The notes under the pieces are model-generated. The model worked only from the letters and a program-made list of their open reading frames with translations, had not been told where the DNA came from and searched no databases. From positions 1-8,182 of the forward strand of contig JAUVNZ010000059.1 of assembly GCA_030599435.1 (NCBI GenBank): 8,182 nucleotides of DNA, written 5' to 3'. How positions within the stretch are numbered: the first letter of the stretch is position 1; the number at the start of each line of letters is the position of its first letter. Shown one piece after another: positions 1-6,858 of the stretch. The stretch comes from Gammaproteobacteria bacterium. Its GTDB lineage: Bacteria > Pseudomonadota > Gammaproteobacteria > SZUA-152. The translations under genes were made by a program, and so were the position numbers.

Positions 1-1
1 A

Positions 2-820
2 GGTACAGGTGAAATTTCAGGCGTTGATTTGAGACCGTTCACTCCGTTTACCAAACAACATGTAGGACATCTCGTCAAAAGCGGACAACTTGACACTGAT
101 CTGAAGATCAATGTTGATAAAGGCATTATTGATAGCAATATGGGGCTCGTATTGCATCACTTTGATTTAAAATCACTGAGTGAAAAAGAGGCTAAGGAGC
201 TTAATAGTGAGTTTGGTTTTCCATTGAGTACTTCTTTATCGCTTCTCCGTGACAGGGATAACGCCATTCGTCTTGATATACCTGTTACTGGTGATATCGA
301 TAATCCTGATTTCGACCCAAAGGATGCTATTGTAAAGGCCAGCTCTAAAGCAATAACCACAGCTGTGCTTCATTACTACACGCCTTTCGGTCTGGTGTTT
401 GCGGCTAATTCTCTCTTTAATCTTGCTACAGCACTCAGTTTTGATCCCGCCTTATTTGATGCAGGAGCAAATATATTAACCGCTGAACATAAACAACAGC
501 TGGACAAGCTTGCTTCCTTAATGACTGATAGGCCAGGTATCCACTTAACACTTTGTGGGTTTAGTAATCTTGCCGATAAAAACATGCTTTTCCCAAGGCA
601 TGCAAAAGCAATAGCAGCAGCAACTACGCCGGAACAGCTAGCGAAAGTTAAGCCTTTGTCGAAAGAAAATATGGCTTCCCTTACGCAACTTGCAGAATCA
701 AGAAGCTCGAATATCAAACTATATCTGGTGAATGATAAAAAGATTAAAGCCAGTCGGCTGGTTGAGTGTGCCCCAGAGCATTTGAGTGAAAAAATCTCAG
801 GTGTTGAAATCAGTATCTAG
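2..820 (+). CDS. DUF748 / AsmA-like envelope protein, C-terminal part (5' end outside window)
   Basis: The frame is open from the window edge, so the TTG at 29 is an internal Leu codon and not a start; 272 residues are visible, ending at TAG 818-820. The segment carries features I associate with the C-terminus of DUF748 proteins, large AsmA-like proteins anchored in the inner membrane and reaching into the periplasm. It has a beta-rich repeat region (LRPFTPFTKQHVGHLVKSG, then DIPVTGDIDNPDF), a short hydrophobic helix after YYTPFGLVFAAN, and an OmpA-like tail (FDPALFDAGANILTAEHKQQ, then LTLCGFSNLADK). A role in envelope biogenesis or lipid transport is inferred from the AsmA superfamily; no substrate is known to me. 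No T-rich terminator follows the stop. The icd start lies 231 bp downstream, so the two genes are probably separate units. Family confidence is good; function is uncertain. Confidence 0.8.
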   Translation, partial: GTGEISGVDLRPFTPFTKQHVGHLVKSGQLDTDLKINVDKGIIDSNMGLVLHHFDLKSLSEKEAKELNSEFGFPLSTSLSLLRDRDNAIRLDIPVTGDIDNPDFDPKDAIVKASSKAITTAVLHYYTPFGLVFAANSLFNLATALSFDPALFDAGANILTAEHKQQLDKLASLMTDRPGIHLTLCGFSNLADKNMLFPRHAKAIAAATTPEQLAKVKPLSKENMASLTQLAESRSSNIKLYLVNDKKIKASRLVECAPEHLSEKISGVEISI

Positions 821-854
821 CTGGAAAACAGCTTAAATAGCCGTTGAAATGCGC

Positions 855-870
855 TGCCATGTCCATGGCA
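855..870. repeat. Short perfect inverted repeat (7-bp arms, 2-nt centre)
   Basis: TGCCATG-TC-CATGGCA lies 34 bp after the DUF748 stop. As RNA it would form a 6-bp stem with a 4-nt loop. The bases that follow (TGCTAAAATA) are not a T-tract, so it does not look like a normal intrinsic terminator. It may be a protein-binding palindrome or chance. Confidence 0.4.
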
Positions 871-898
871 TGCTAAAATAACCACTCTCGCTCTATTT

Positions 899-962
899 AC
901 CTGAGAAAAAGACCTGAGCCAAAAAGTACCTGAGCCAATATGACAGCTTGGCCATATTTGGC
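899..962. repeat. ACCTGAG triple direct repeat and overlapping hairpin upstream of icd
   Basis: ACCTGAG occurs at 899-905, 912-918 and 928-934; the last two copies extend to the 11-mer ACCTGAGCCAA (912-922 and 928-938). The third copy runs into an imperfect inverted repeat, GCCAATATG (934-942) and CATATTTGGC (953-962), with one bulged T. Clustered direct repeats before a central metabolic gene could be regulator sites, but the 13- and 16-bp spacings are not one helical turn and I recognise no regulator consensus. Confidence 0.4.
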
Positions 963-995
963 TAGTAATATTCCAGATTCAGCAGCAACTAATAC

Positions 996-1013
996 TACTG
1001 GCTTGTACCAGTA
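996..1013 (+). promoter_or_regulatory. Inverted repeat in the icd leader/promoter region
   Basis: TACTGG-CTTGTA-CCAGTA is a perfect 6-bp inverted repeat with a 6-nt centre, ending 38 bp before the icd ATG. A -10-like TAATAT follows at 1020-1025, but no acceptable -35 sits 16-18 bp before it, so I do not call a promoter. The palindrome may be an operator or a 5'-UTR hairpin. The icd ribosome binding site itself is ordinary (CGGAG, 1042-1046, 5 nt before the ATG). Confidence 0.3.
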
Positions 1014-1051
1014 ACTATCTAATATTTAACGGAAAATGTAACGGAGTCTCC

Positions 1052-2308
1052 ATGCCCTTCGAGAAGATTGTTGTTCCCTCCACTGGCGAAAAAATAACGG
1101 TGAATGCCGATAATTCCCTCATTGTTCCAGATAAACCGGTGGTGCCCTTTATTGAAGGTGATGGCATTGGTGTTGACGTGACCCCCGCGATGAAAACCGT
1201 GGTGGATGCGGCGGTGGCGAAGGCCTACGGTGGCGATAAGGCCATCGCCTGGATGGAAGTGTTTGCCGGCGAGAAGGCCAATAATCTTTACGGCGGTGAT
1301 GTGTGGATGCCGGAAGAGACACTACAGGCAGTGAAAGATTATGTGGTATCCATCAAGGGCCCATTGACCACACCGGTGGGTGGTGGGATTCGTTCCCTGA
1401 ATGTGGCCCTGAGGCAGCAGTTAGATCTCTACGTCTGTCTGCGGCCAGTGCGCTATTATGAGGGTACGCCCAGCCCGCTAAAAGAGCCTGAAAAGACCGA
1501 TATGGTGATTTTCCGCGAGAATTCAGAGGATATCTACGCTGGCATTGAGTATGCCGAGGGCACGCCAGAGGTGAAAAAACTGATCGATTTCTTGCAGAGT
1601 GAGATGGGGGCGACCAAGATCCGTTTCCCTGAGTCTTCCGGTATTGGCATCAAGCCTGTGTCCCGTGATGGCACTCAGCGCCTGGTGCGCAAGGCTATCC
1701 AGTACGCCATCGATAACGATAAAGCTTCGGTGACCCTTGTTCATAAGGGCAATATCATGAAATTCACCGAGGGTGCCTTCAAGGAATGGGGCTACGATCT
1801 GGCGAAAAGCGAGTTTGGGGCAAAAGAAATTGACGGCGGGCCTTGGAGTTCGTTTAAAAACCCCAATAATGGAAAAGAGATCATTATTAAAGACGTCATT
1901 GCCGATGCCTTTTTGCAGCAAATCCTGCTGCGTCCAGAAGAGTACGATGTGATCGCCACGCTGAACCTCAATGGTGATTATGTGTCTGATGCTTTGGCAG
2001 CACAGGTTGGTGGTATTGGTATAGCGCCAGGAGCCAACCTCTCTGACACGGTGGCCATGTTTGAGGCCACCCATGGCACGGCACCGAAGTATGCAGGTAA
2101 GGATCAGGTGAACCCTGGTTCACTGATTCTGTCGGCAGAGATGATGTTGCGCCATATGGGCTGGACCGAGGCGGCTGACCTGATTATCAAGGGCGTGTCC
2201 GGTGCCATCCAGGCAAAGACGGTTACCTATGATCTGGAACGGCTGATGAGTGGTGCAAAACTGGTGAGTTGTTCCGGTTTTGCCGAAGCAGTAGTCGAAA
2301 ATATGTGA
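1052..2308 (+). CDS. icd: Isocitrate dehydrogenase [NADP+], homodimeric type
   Basis: Catalyses oxidative decarboxylation of isocitrate to 2-oxoglutarate with NADP+ in the TCA cycle, in the cytoplasm. It has 418 residues against 416 in E. coli Icd and aligns with an offset of +2. Isocitrate-binding residues are present: S115 (equivalent to S113, the AceK phosphorylation site) in [14 protein letters not shown]117, R121, R131, R155 and Y162, with K232 in HKGN. Metal-binding aspartates are D285, D309 and D313 (NGDYVSD). NADP specificity is shown by K346 and Y347 in [10 protein letters not shown]353, and Y393/R397 in [13 protein letters not shown]-dependent relatives differ here. The conserved S115 is compatible with AceK control of the glyoxylate branch, although aceK is not in the window. 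No clear terminator lies between icd and clpS, so read-through into clpS is possible. Confidence 0.98.
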   Translation: MPFEKIVVPSTGEKITVNADNSLIVPDKPVVPFIEGDGIGVDVTPAMKTVVDAAVAKAYGGDKAIAWMEVFAGEKANNLYGGDVWMPEETLQAVKDYVVSIKGPLTTPVGGGIRSLNVALRQQLDLYVCLRPVRYYEGTPSPLKEPEKTDMVIFRENSEDIYAGIEYAEGTPEVKKLIDFLQSEMGATKIRFPESSGIGIKPVSRDGTQRLVRKAIQYAIDNDKASVTLVHKGNIMKFTEGAFKEWGYDLAKSEFGAKEIDGGPWSSFKNPNNGKEIIIKDVIADAFLQQILLRPEEYDVIATLNLNGDYVSDALAAQVGGIGIAPGANLSDTVAMFEATHGTAPKYAGKDQVNPGSLILSAEMMLRHMGWTEAADLIIKGVSGAIQAKTVTYDLERLMSGAKLVSCSGFAEAVVENM

Positions 2309-2398
2309 TTTTGCCAGTAGTAATTTACGAATGTCTTTGGTGAAATGACTTAATTGTCAATCAAGAAAATACTAAATCTTTTTACTAGAATAGTTTGT

Positions 2399-2716
2399 AT
2401 GGAAAAAGAAAATACCCATCACGATGACGGCCTGGCCGTACAGGAAGCACGTCCAAAACTAAAAAAACCACCTATGTATCAGGTGGTTTTATTGAATGAT
2501 GATTTTACCCCCATGGAGTTCGTAGTCCTTGTGCTGGAACGTTTTTTTGCCAAGGATCGTTCTCAGGCAACACGGATCATGCTGCATGTGCATACCCAGG
2601 GTAAAGGCATGTGTGGGACATTTGTGCGAGAAATAGCCGAGACCAAAGTGGCTCTGGTTAATGAGTATGCACGCAGTAAAAATCATCCTTTATTGTGCGC
2701 CATGGAAAAGGCATAA
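2399..2716 (+). CDS. clpS: ClpS, N-degron adaptor for ClpAP
   Basis: ClpS binds proteins with N-terminal Leu, Phe, Tyr or Trp and delivers them to ClpA. From ATG 2399 the protein is 105 residues (E. coli 106) with a flexible N-terminus of about 25 residues. The core includes [31 protein letters not shown] and the typical ending [10 protein letters not shown]. Pocket residues match the family: N33, D34, D35, T37, M39, M61, V64 and H65 (E. coli N34, D35, M40, M62, H66). The frame extends upstream to a TTG at 2354, which would add 15 residues; I reject this because family length fits ATG 2399. No convincing Shine-Dalgarno precedes ATG 2399 (TAGAATAGTTTGT), which is unusual. clpA follows after 69 bp in the usual clpS-clpA order. 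Confidence 0.96.
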   Translation: MEKENTHHDDGLAVQEARPKLKKPPMYQVVLLNDDFTPMEFVVLVLERFFAKDRSQATRIMLHVHTQGKGMCGTFVREIAETKVALVNEYARSKNHPLLCAMEKA

Positions 2717-2735
2717 AGTGAGTAGAAATACTGCC

Positions 2736-2752
2736 GATATAGGAGATATAGG
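2736..2752 (+). repeat. 9-bp tandem repeat, purine-rich, in the clpS-clpA spacer
   Basis: GATATAGG-A-GATATAGG forms two tandem 9-bp units. The purine-rich stretch AGGAGATATAGG (2741-2752) resembles a Shine-Dalgarno and lies before an ATG at 2760 that opens a 10-codon frame running into the clpA start. The true clpA site is AGAGGTG at 2775-2781. Confidence 0.35.
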
Positions 2753-2785
2753 CTGTCAAATGCAAGGTCAATATAGAGGTGCACC

Positions 2786-5050
2786 ATGTTAAGTCATGAG
2801 TTGGAAGTCACTTTAAACCTCGCTTTTAAAGAGGCGCGCGAACAACGTCATGAGTTCATGACCGTTGAGCATTTACTGCTCGCGTTGATCGATAATCCTG
2901 CCAGCAATAGCGCATTGCGAGCTTGCGGTGCTGACCTTGGTGAATTGAAACACGACCTTACCGATTTTGTTCACGAAACCACACCATTACTTCCCGAAGG
3001 CGACGATCGCGAAATTCAGCCAACGTTAGGTTTCCAACGTGTACTACAACGCGCCGTTTTCCAGGTTCAATCTTCAGGTAACAAAGAAGTGACTGGCGCG
3101 AATGTGTTAGTGGCTATTTTTAGCGAACAGGAATCCCAGTCCGTTTATTTTCTGGGCAAGCAAAATGTTGCTCGTCTGGATGTGGTTAACTACATCGCCC
3201 ATGGTATTTCCAAAGTCGATGATAGCGACGGTGACCCATTATCAGGTGTGGAAGAAGAACATGAGAACGAAGCTCCTGCTAAAAGCCCATTAGAAACTTA
3301 TACCGTTAACCTTAATCAGTTAGCTGCTCAGGGAAAAATCGATCCGCTGATTGGCCGCAAAACGGAAATCGAGCGCACGCTTCAGGTCTTGTGTCGCCGC
3401 CGAAAAAATAATCCCCTGTTTGTTGGTGAAGCCGGTGTAGGGAAAACGGCACTTGCCGAAGGTCTTGCAAAACAAATTGTTGATGGCGAGGTTCCAGAAC
3501 TATTAGCCAGCTCTACGATTTATTCACTTGATCTGGGTGCGTTGCTTGCAGGCACGAAATATCGCGGTGATTTTGAGAAACGTTTGAAAGCTGTACTGGC
3601 TCAATTACACAAGGAAGAAGGATCAATTTTATTTATTGATGAAATCCACACCATCATTGGTGCTGGCGCTGCTTCTGGTGGTGCTATGGATGCATCCAAT
3701 CTTATTAAACCCGTGTTGGCATCGGGCGAATTGAAATGTATTGGTTCAACCACTTATACCGAGTACCGAGGCATCTTCGAAAAAGATCGTGCCCTGGCAC
3801 GGCGTTTCCAGAAAATTGATGTGCCTGAGCCAACCATGGAAGAAACCGTATTAATTCTTGAAGGGCTGAAATCACGATTTGAAGATCACCATGAAGTACG
3901 GTTTACACATCAAGCGTTACGTACTGCTGCTGAATTAGCATCGCGATACATCAACGATCGTCATTTGCCCGACAAGGCGATTGATGTCATTGACGAGGCC
4001 GGTGCAGTTCAACGATTGCTTCCACCATCGAAACGTAAAAAAACGGTTGGTGTAAAAGATGTTGAAGCCGTGGTAGCGAAAATGGCACGCATTCCACCCA
4101 AACAAGTTTCTGCTTCAGACAAAGAAGGTCTGCGCAATCTCGACCGCGATCTTAAGCTGGTGGTATACGGGCAGGATGATGCTATTGGTACCCTGGCATC
4201 GGCGATTAAGATGGCGCGCGCTGGGTTAGGAACAGAAGATAAACCTATCGGCAGTTTCCTGTTTGCCGGGCCTACCGGCGTGGGTAAAACCGAAGTCACT
4301 CGTCAGCTGGCGAGGATCATGGGTATAGAGCTAATTCGTTTTGATATGTCCGAATACATGGAGCGTCATACTGTGTCGCGTTTGATAGGTGCGCCACCAG
4401 GATACGTGGGTTTTGATCAAGGAGGTTTGTTAACTGAAGAGGTGACTAAACATCCTCATTCAGTGATATTGCTGGATGAAATTGAAAAAGCACATCCAGA
4501 TGTATTCAACTTGTTATTACAGGTTATGGATCACGGCACCTTAACGGACACTAATGGCCGCAAAGCAGATTTCCGCAACGTCATTATTGTAATGACCACC
4601 AATGCGGGTGCCGACCTAATGAGTCGTGCCACCATCGGTTTTACAAAACAGGATCATTCAACCGATGGTCTGGAGGCTATCAAACGTATCTTCACGCCTG
4701 AGTTCCGCAATCGGCTGGATTCAATCATTCAGTTTAATCCGCTGGATGCTCCAACTATTGCGTACGTGGTCGATAAATTCCTGTTCGAACTAGAAGAACA
4801 GCTAGAAGAGAAAAAAGTTTCCATGGTGGTGGATACATCAGCACGCCAATGGATTGCTGAACATGGTTATGATGAGAAAATGGGTGCACGGCCAATGGCG
4901 CGTCTTATTCAGAATCGCATCAAAAAACCATTAGCAGAAGAATTGTTATTTGGCCGGCTGGCCGATGGTGGTGTCGTTAAGATTACTGCTGGTGACGATG
5001 GTCTGGAATTTACTATTGATGAAGAAGAGTTGATAGTCGAACCCGTATAG
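2786..5050 (+). CDS. clpA: ClpA, AAA+ unfoldase of the ClpAP protease
   Basis: A hexameric ATP-dependent unfoldase that takes substrates from ClpS and threads them into ClpP. It has 754 residues (E. coli 758). Order: N-terminal Clp repeat domain (about 1-142; ClpS docks here), acidic linker (144-168), D1 with Walker A GEAGVGKT (214-221), Walker B ILFIDE (281-286) and pore loop KYRGDFEKR (Y259), then D2 with Walker A GPTGVGKT (495-502), Walker B VILLDE (560-565) and pore loop GAPPGYVGF (Y540). The ClpP-docking loop reads T-I-G-F (616-619), close to the IGL of E. coli ClpA and the IGF of ClpX. There is no ClpB-type coiled-coil insert between D1 and its C-terminal part, which excludes ClpB and ClpC. 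The start has a good site (AGAGGTG, 2775-2781). Residue 169, the internal start Met in E. coli, is Leu (TTA) here. Confidence 0.98.
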   Translation: MLSHELEVTLNLAFKEAREQRHEFMTVEHLLLALIDNPASNSALRACGADLGELKHDLTDFVHETTPLLPEGDDREIQPTLGFQRVLQRAVFQVQSSGNKEVTGANVLVAIFSEQESQSVYFLGKQNVARLDVVNYIAHGISKVDDSDGDPLSGVEEEHENEAPAKSPLETYTVNLNQLAAQGKIDPLIGRKTEIERTLQVLCRRRKNNPLFVGEAGVGKTALAEGLAKQIVDGEVPELLASSTIYSLDLGALLAGTKYRGDFEKRLKAVLAQLHKEEGSILFIDEIHTIIGAGAASGGAMDASNLIKPVLASGELKCIGSTTYTEYRGIFEKDRALARRFQKIDVPEPTMEETVLILEGLKSRFEDHHEVRFTHQALRTAAELASRYINDRHLPDKAIDVIDEAGAVQRLLPPSKRKKTVGVKDVEAVVAKMARIPPKQVSASDKEGLRNLDRDLKLVVYGQDDAIGTLASAIKMARAGLGTEDKPIGSFLFAGPTGVGKTEVTRQLARIMGIELIRFDMSEYMERHTVSRLIGAPPGYVGFDQGGLLTEEVTKHPHSVILLDEIEKAHPDVFNLLLQVMDHGTLTDTNGRKADFRNVIIVMTTNAGADLMSRATIGFTKQDHSTDGLEAIKRIFTPEFRNRLDSIIQFNPLDAPTIAYVVDKFLFELEEQLEEKKVSMVVDTSARQWIAEHGYDEKMGARPMARLIQNRIKKPLAEELLFGRLADGGVVKITAGDDGLEFTIDEEELIVEPV

Positions 5051-5082
5051 CACGCCTTAAAAACTGTCTATTTTTCCGATTA

Positions 5083-5153
5083 CTGCGTCAGCTCCGTGCT
5101 CGAATCCTCATGTATTACATATACACTGCGGCTCTCCGCGCGGTGCTTCCTTG
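5083..5153. repeat. Possible dispersed intergenic element after clpA
   Basis: The 198-bp spacer between the convergent clpA and infA holds a distinctive stretch with a central palindrome, TGTAT-TACAT-ATACA (5111-5125), and a GCGG-CTCT-CCGC hairpin (5128-5139). The two flanks resemble each other in direct orientation (CCGTGCTCGAATCC, 5093-5106, and GCGGTGCTTCC, 5140-5150). Its composition is unlike the rest of the spacer. It resembles small repeated elements found at 3' ends of gammaproteobacterial operons, but one copy cannot establish that. I see no tRNA cloverleaf, although E. coli carries serW at this locus. Confidence 0.3.
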
Positions 5154-5158
5154 TACTC

Positions 5159-5201
5159 AAAAAAATATCCTATTTTTTCAGGCATGCTAAAAAACAGCCT
5201 G
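5159..5201. terminator. Candidate bidirectional terminator between clpA and infA
   Basis: AAAAAATA-TCC-TATTTTTT (5160-5178) is an 8-bp A/T-only inverted repeat. It abuts CAGGC (5179-5183) and GCCTG (5197-5201), a 5-bp stem around an A-rich loop. Read on the - strand, infA would end in the CAGGC/GCCTG stem and then the A/T hairpin with its T-run. Read on the + strand, clpA would end in the A/T hairpin with its own T-run. Neither is a classic GC stem plus T-tract, so the call is tentative, but the position between converging genes fits. Confidence 0.35.
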
Positions 5202-5248
5202 GAAGGTATTTGTCTGTAAAAGGGTTGTGGAAAATTATTCGGTTTAGA

Positions 5249-5467
5249 TTAACGAGCGCGGAAAACGATACGACCTTTGGTTAAATCGTAAGGCGTGAGC
5301 TGCACGGTGACGGAGTCACCAGTAAGGATGCGAATGTAGTGCTTGCGCATCTTGCCAGATATATGGGCGGTGACCACATGCCCGTTTTCTAGTTCTACTC
5401 GGAACATAGTGTTGGGCAGGGTCTCGGTGACCGTGCCTTCCATTTCAATACTTTCTTCTTTTGCCAT
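5249..5467 (-). CDS. infA: Translation initiation factor IF-1
   Basis: IF-1 binds the A site of the 30S subunit and helps IF-2 and IF-3 select the initiator tRNA. It is a single OB-fold protein of 72 residues, the exact length of the E. coli protein, and nearly identical to it across [19 protein letters not shown] and [14 protein letters not shown], ending GRIVFRAR. The frame extends upstream to an ATG at 5506, which would add 13 residues. I choose 5467 because the family starts MAKE. The ribosome site is weak (AAAAGA), with no strong Shine-Dalgarno. It converges on clpA and is separated from the transferase operon by a terminator and its own candidate promoter, so it is probably transcribed alone. 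The clpA-infA-bpt-aat neighbourhood is one I recall from Pseudomonas. Confidence 0.97.
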   Translation of the reverse strand: MAKEESIEMEGTVTETLPNTMFRVELENGHVVTAHISGKMRKHYIRILTGDSVTVQLTPYDLTKGRIVFRAR

Positions 5468-5499
5468 CTGTCTTTTATTAACTCTCGCGTTTTCTGTTG

Positions 5500-5517
5500 G
5501 GAACAATTAGAAGTTCC
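5500..5517 (-). repeat. Small inverted repeat in the infA leader
   Basis: On the - strand, GGAAC-TTCTAATT-GTTCC could fold as a 5-bp hairpin about 33-50 nt upstream of the infA start, inside the leader predicted from the candidate promoter. It is too short to mean much alone. Confidence 0.25.
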
Positions 5518-5535
5518 TTTGCAAATTCTGGCGCG

Positions 5536-5564
5536 ATAATGCCCTAAATCGGGTCAAGTTACAA
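5536..5564 (-). promoter_or_regulatory. Candidate sigma70 promoter for infA
   Basis: On the - strand, TTGTAA (5564-5559, 4/6 match to TTGACA) is followed after exactly 17 bp by CATTAT (5541-5536, 4/6 match to TATAAT). Transcription would begin near 5529, giving a leader of about 60 nt. The site lies just past the terminator of the upstream operon, where infA would need its own start. Read by eye only. Confidence 0.35.
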
Positions 5565-5601
5565 AAATAAGTGGTCTCTAGCCCCCTTGCCGTTCACCCA
5601 C

Positions 5602-5634
5602 AAAAAAAGCCCGGACGTTTAACGCGTCCGGGCT
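5602..5634 (-). terminator. Strong intrinsic terminator of the transferase operon
   Basis: On the - strand, AGCCCGGACG (5634-5625), a 7-nt loop and CGTCCGGGCT (5617-5608) form a perfect 10-bp GC-rich stem followed directly by a run of T (5608-5602). This is a textbook Rho-independent terminator for leftward transcription. It begins about 38 nt after the stop codon of the 78-residue gene, making that gene the last of the aat-bpt unit and insulating infA. Confidence 0.92.
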
Positions 5635-5672
5635 GCTCTTGCAAAAAGCGATGATGACGTTTGGTCAGTAGT

Positions 5673-5909
5673 TTAGGCGCACTGAGTCTGTTTCCAGGGC
5701 TCTGAATGCCAGCTGACAGTCGGGTGGACAGCATCCTGATTAATAATCAGTTCCATGCCCAGCAATGAGGTAACTGACTCAAAGTCTGTCGGATTATCCA
5801 GCTGTTGCTTGAGGCATTCCAGATGGGTGTAATTCATATGTAATGTGTTGGGACTGTAGCCATGTGCCTGTTCAAACTTTTGGCTAACGTTAAATATGAA
5901 GCTCAACAT
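5673..5909 (-). CDS. Uncharacterised 78-residue protein, last gene before the operon terminator
   Basis: I do not recognise this protein. It is probably real: it starts with ATG behind a purine-rich ribosome site (AGGGGAAGGA, 5920-5911), ends in TAA about 38 nt before a strong terminator, and has a natural composition. It is soluble, with no signal peptide or membrane segment. An amphipathic N-terminus (MLSFIFNVSQKFEQAHG) is followed by PNTLHMNYTHLECLKQQL, an acidic turn (DNPTDFES), LLGMELIINQDAVHPTVSW and a Trp-containing tail; a single Cys (C32) lies in the helix and another (C77) next to the end. The pattern NTLxMNxxHL ... LLGMEL ... HPxVxW looks like a compact conserved alpha/beta fold. 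It lies 166 bp after the bpt stop on the same strand, so it is either the fourth operon gene or has its own promoter. A link to the N-degron enzymes is inferred from position only. Confidence 0.75.
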   Translation of the reverse strand: MLSFIFNVSQKFEQAHGYSPNTLHMNYTHLECLKQQLDNPTDFESVTSLLGMELIINQDAVHPTVSWHSEPWKQTQCA

Positions 5910-5990
5910 GTCCTTCCCCTTCAGGTCAGGAGGCCTGTACGGCTAGCCCCATGGTGATAAATAAAAAGTGTAATAAATGTATCGTTCTTA

Positions 5991-6010
5991 CACTGGGTTA
6001 TCGTCCAGTG
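5991..6010. repeat. Inverted repeat between bpt and the 78-residue gene
   Basis: CACTGG-GTTATCGT-CCAGTG has perfect 6-bp arms around an 8-nt centre, 82 bp before the small gene's start. No T-tract follows on either strand. It could be a weak hairpin in the operon transcript or an operator. Confidence 0.3.
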
Positions 6011-6026
6011 GGGGGATCGCATAAGG

Positions 6027-6089
6027 GATGATTTTAGAAAGGTGATGAGTGGTTTCTGAAGGCAGATGAGTGGTTTTAGGGGGCAGATG
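6027..6089. repeat. Imperfect 21-bp tandem repeat at the 3' end of bpt
   Basis: GATGAGTGGTTT occurs at 6044-6055 and 6065-6076, and GGCAGATG at 6061-6068 and 6082-6089, all in a 21-bp period. A degenerate copy, GATGATTTTAGAAAGGT (6027-6043), precedes them. The array straddles the bpt stop (6078-6076) and is mostly untranslated. It may have arisen by slippage and could have shaped the end of bpt. Confidence 0.65.
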
Positions 6090-6858
6090 TGCTGATTATT
6101 TCCTGTTGTCGATCGAAGCAATTCCAGCGATTATCCCGGTATAACTCAATAGGCCTATATTCCTGTTTATAGAGCATTTTTTGGCAGTTTTTGATCCAGT
6201 ATCCGAGGTATAAATGGGGTAAATGGCGGCGCCTGGCCTCATTTATCTGCCACAGCAGGGCAAAGCGCCCCAGGCTGAGCCTGGAATGGTCAGGGTCGAA
6301 AAAGGTGTAAACACTGGACAGGCTGTGGGGCAGGATATCCATGATCGCCACGGCCATCAGTTGTTCGTTTAGCCTGAATTCCACAAACTCGGTGTCCGCC
6401 CAGTTGCTGGTAAGAAACTCCATATACTTGTCTGTACTGGGATCGTCCATGCCGCCGCCAGAATGACGGGCAGCCATGTATTTACGATAAAGTCCGAAGT
6501 GTTCCTCGTTGAAAACGGGTTTGGTCACAACTACTTTGATTTCGGTGTTTTTATGTTGGCATCGTTTCTGGCTGCGATTGGGCCGGAAATGCTCAGCAGG
6601 AATGCGCGCCGCCATACAGGCACGACAGGTGGGACAATGAGGCCGATAGACAAAAGCCCCGCTGCGGCGAAAACCGTTTTCCAGCAGGACACCATACAGT
6701 TCAGTGTCCATGGCTGCTTTGGGATCCGCAAACAGGGTAACCGACGAACGATCGGGTAAATACCCGCAATCGTGAGCCTGGCTGGCAAAAAAAGCGAGCT
6801 CTTCTACGGCCTGTTTTTCAGGCTGGGTGTCAGGTTGCCCTGAGTTACTTTGGTTCAT
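6076..6858 (-). CDS. bpt: Bpt, aspartate/glutamate leucyltransferase (Ate1-like aminoacyl-tRNA-protein transferase)
   Basis: Transfers Leu from Leu-tRNA to proteins with N-terminal Asp or Glu, making a ClpS-readable N-degron; this activity is known for Vibrio vulnificus Bpt. Such genes are often labelled ate or arginyltransferase. It has 260 residues. The N-terminal ATE domain has CGYLPDRSS (C31) and YRPHCPTCRACMAARIP (C75, C78, C81), then RPNRSQKR. The C-terminal GNAT-like domain has SSVYTFFDPDHS, SLGRFALLWQI and HLYLGYWIKNCQKM. It is about 25 residues longer than Pseudomonas Bpt as I recall it: about 18 hydrophilic residues at the start and a short tail. No in-frame alternative start lies nearer the conserved part, so ATG 6858 stands. 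No Shine-Dalgarno precedes it; the start sits in a 14-bp triple repeat 37 bp after aat, suggesting translational coupling. Confidence 0.95.
   Translation of the reverse strand: MNQSNSGQPDTQPEKQAVEELAFFASQAHDCGYLPDRSSVTLFADPKAAMDTELYGVLLENGFRRSGAFVYRPHCPTCRACMAARIPAEHFRPNRSQKRCQHKNTEIKVVVTKPVFNEEHFGLYRKYMAARHSGGGMDDPSTDKYMEFLTSNWADTEFVEFRLNEQLMAVAIMDILPHSLSSVYTFFDPDHSRLSLGRFALLWQINEARRRHLPHLYLGYWIKNCQKMLYKQEYRPIELYRDNRWNCFDRQQEIISTSAP

Noticed and set aside
376..717. 113-codon - strand frame in the DUF748 region
   Set aside because: It lies fully antisense to the well-supported DUF748 frame, with no motif of its own.
1523..2074. 183-codon open frame on the - strand inside icd
   Set aside because: It lies entirely antisense to a highly conserved icd coding region, has no recognisable motifs and no ribosome site; a shadow of icd codon use.
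2309..2398. cspD between icd and clpS, as I recall from Pseudomonas
   Set aside because: The gap is only 90 bp and holds no cold-shock motif on either strand.
5051..5248. tRNA-Ser gene expected between clpA and infA, as in E. coli (serW)
   Set aside because: I searched both strands by eye for acceptor, anticodon and T-loop patterns and found no cloverleaf; GCTCGAATCC resembles part of a T-arm, but no matching acceptor stem exists.
5096..5284. 62-codon + strand frame in the clpA-infA spacer
   Set aside because: It starts inside the repeat-like element, runs antisense into the infA 3' end, is composition-biased and has no ribosome site.
5921..6121. 66-codon - strand frame between bpt and the small gene
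   Set aside because: It starts inside the bpt coding region in another frame and covers the 21-bp repeats; the translated sequence looks random and lacks a ribosome site.
6463..6759. 98-codon + strand frame inside bpt, with similar + strand frames inside aat (7226-7537)
   Set aside because: Both are antisense to strongly conserved genes, without start signals or family motifs.
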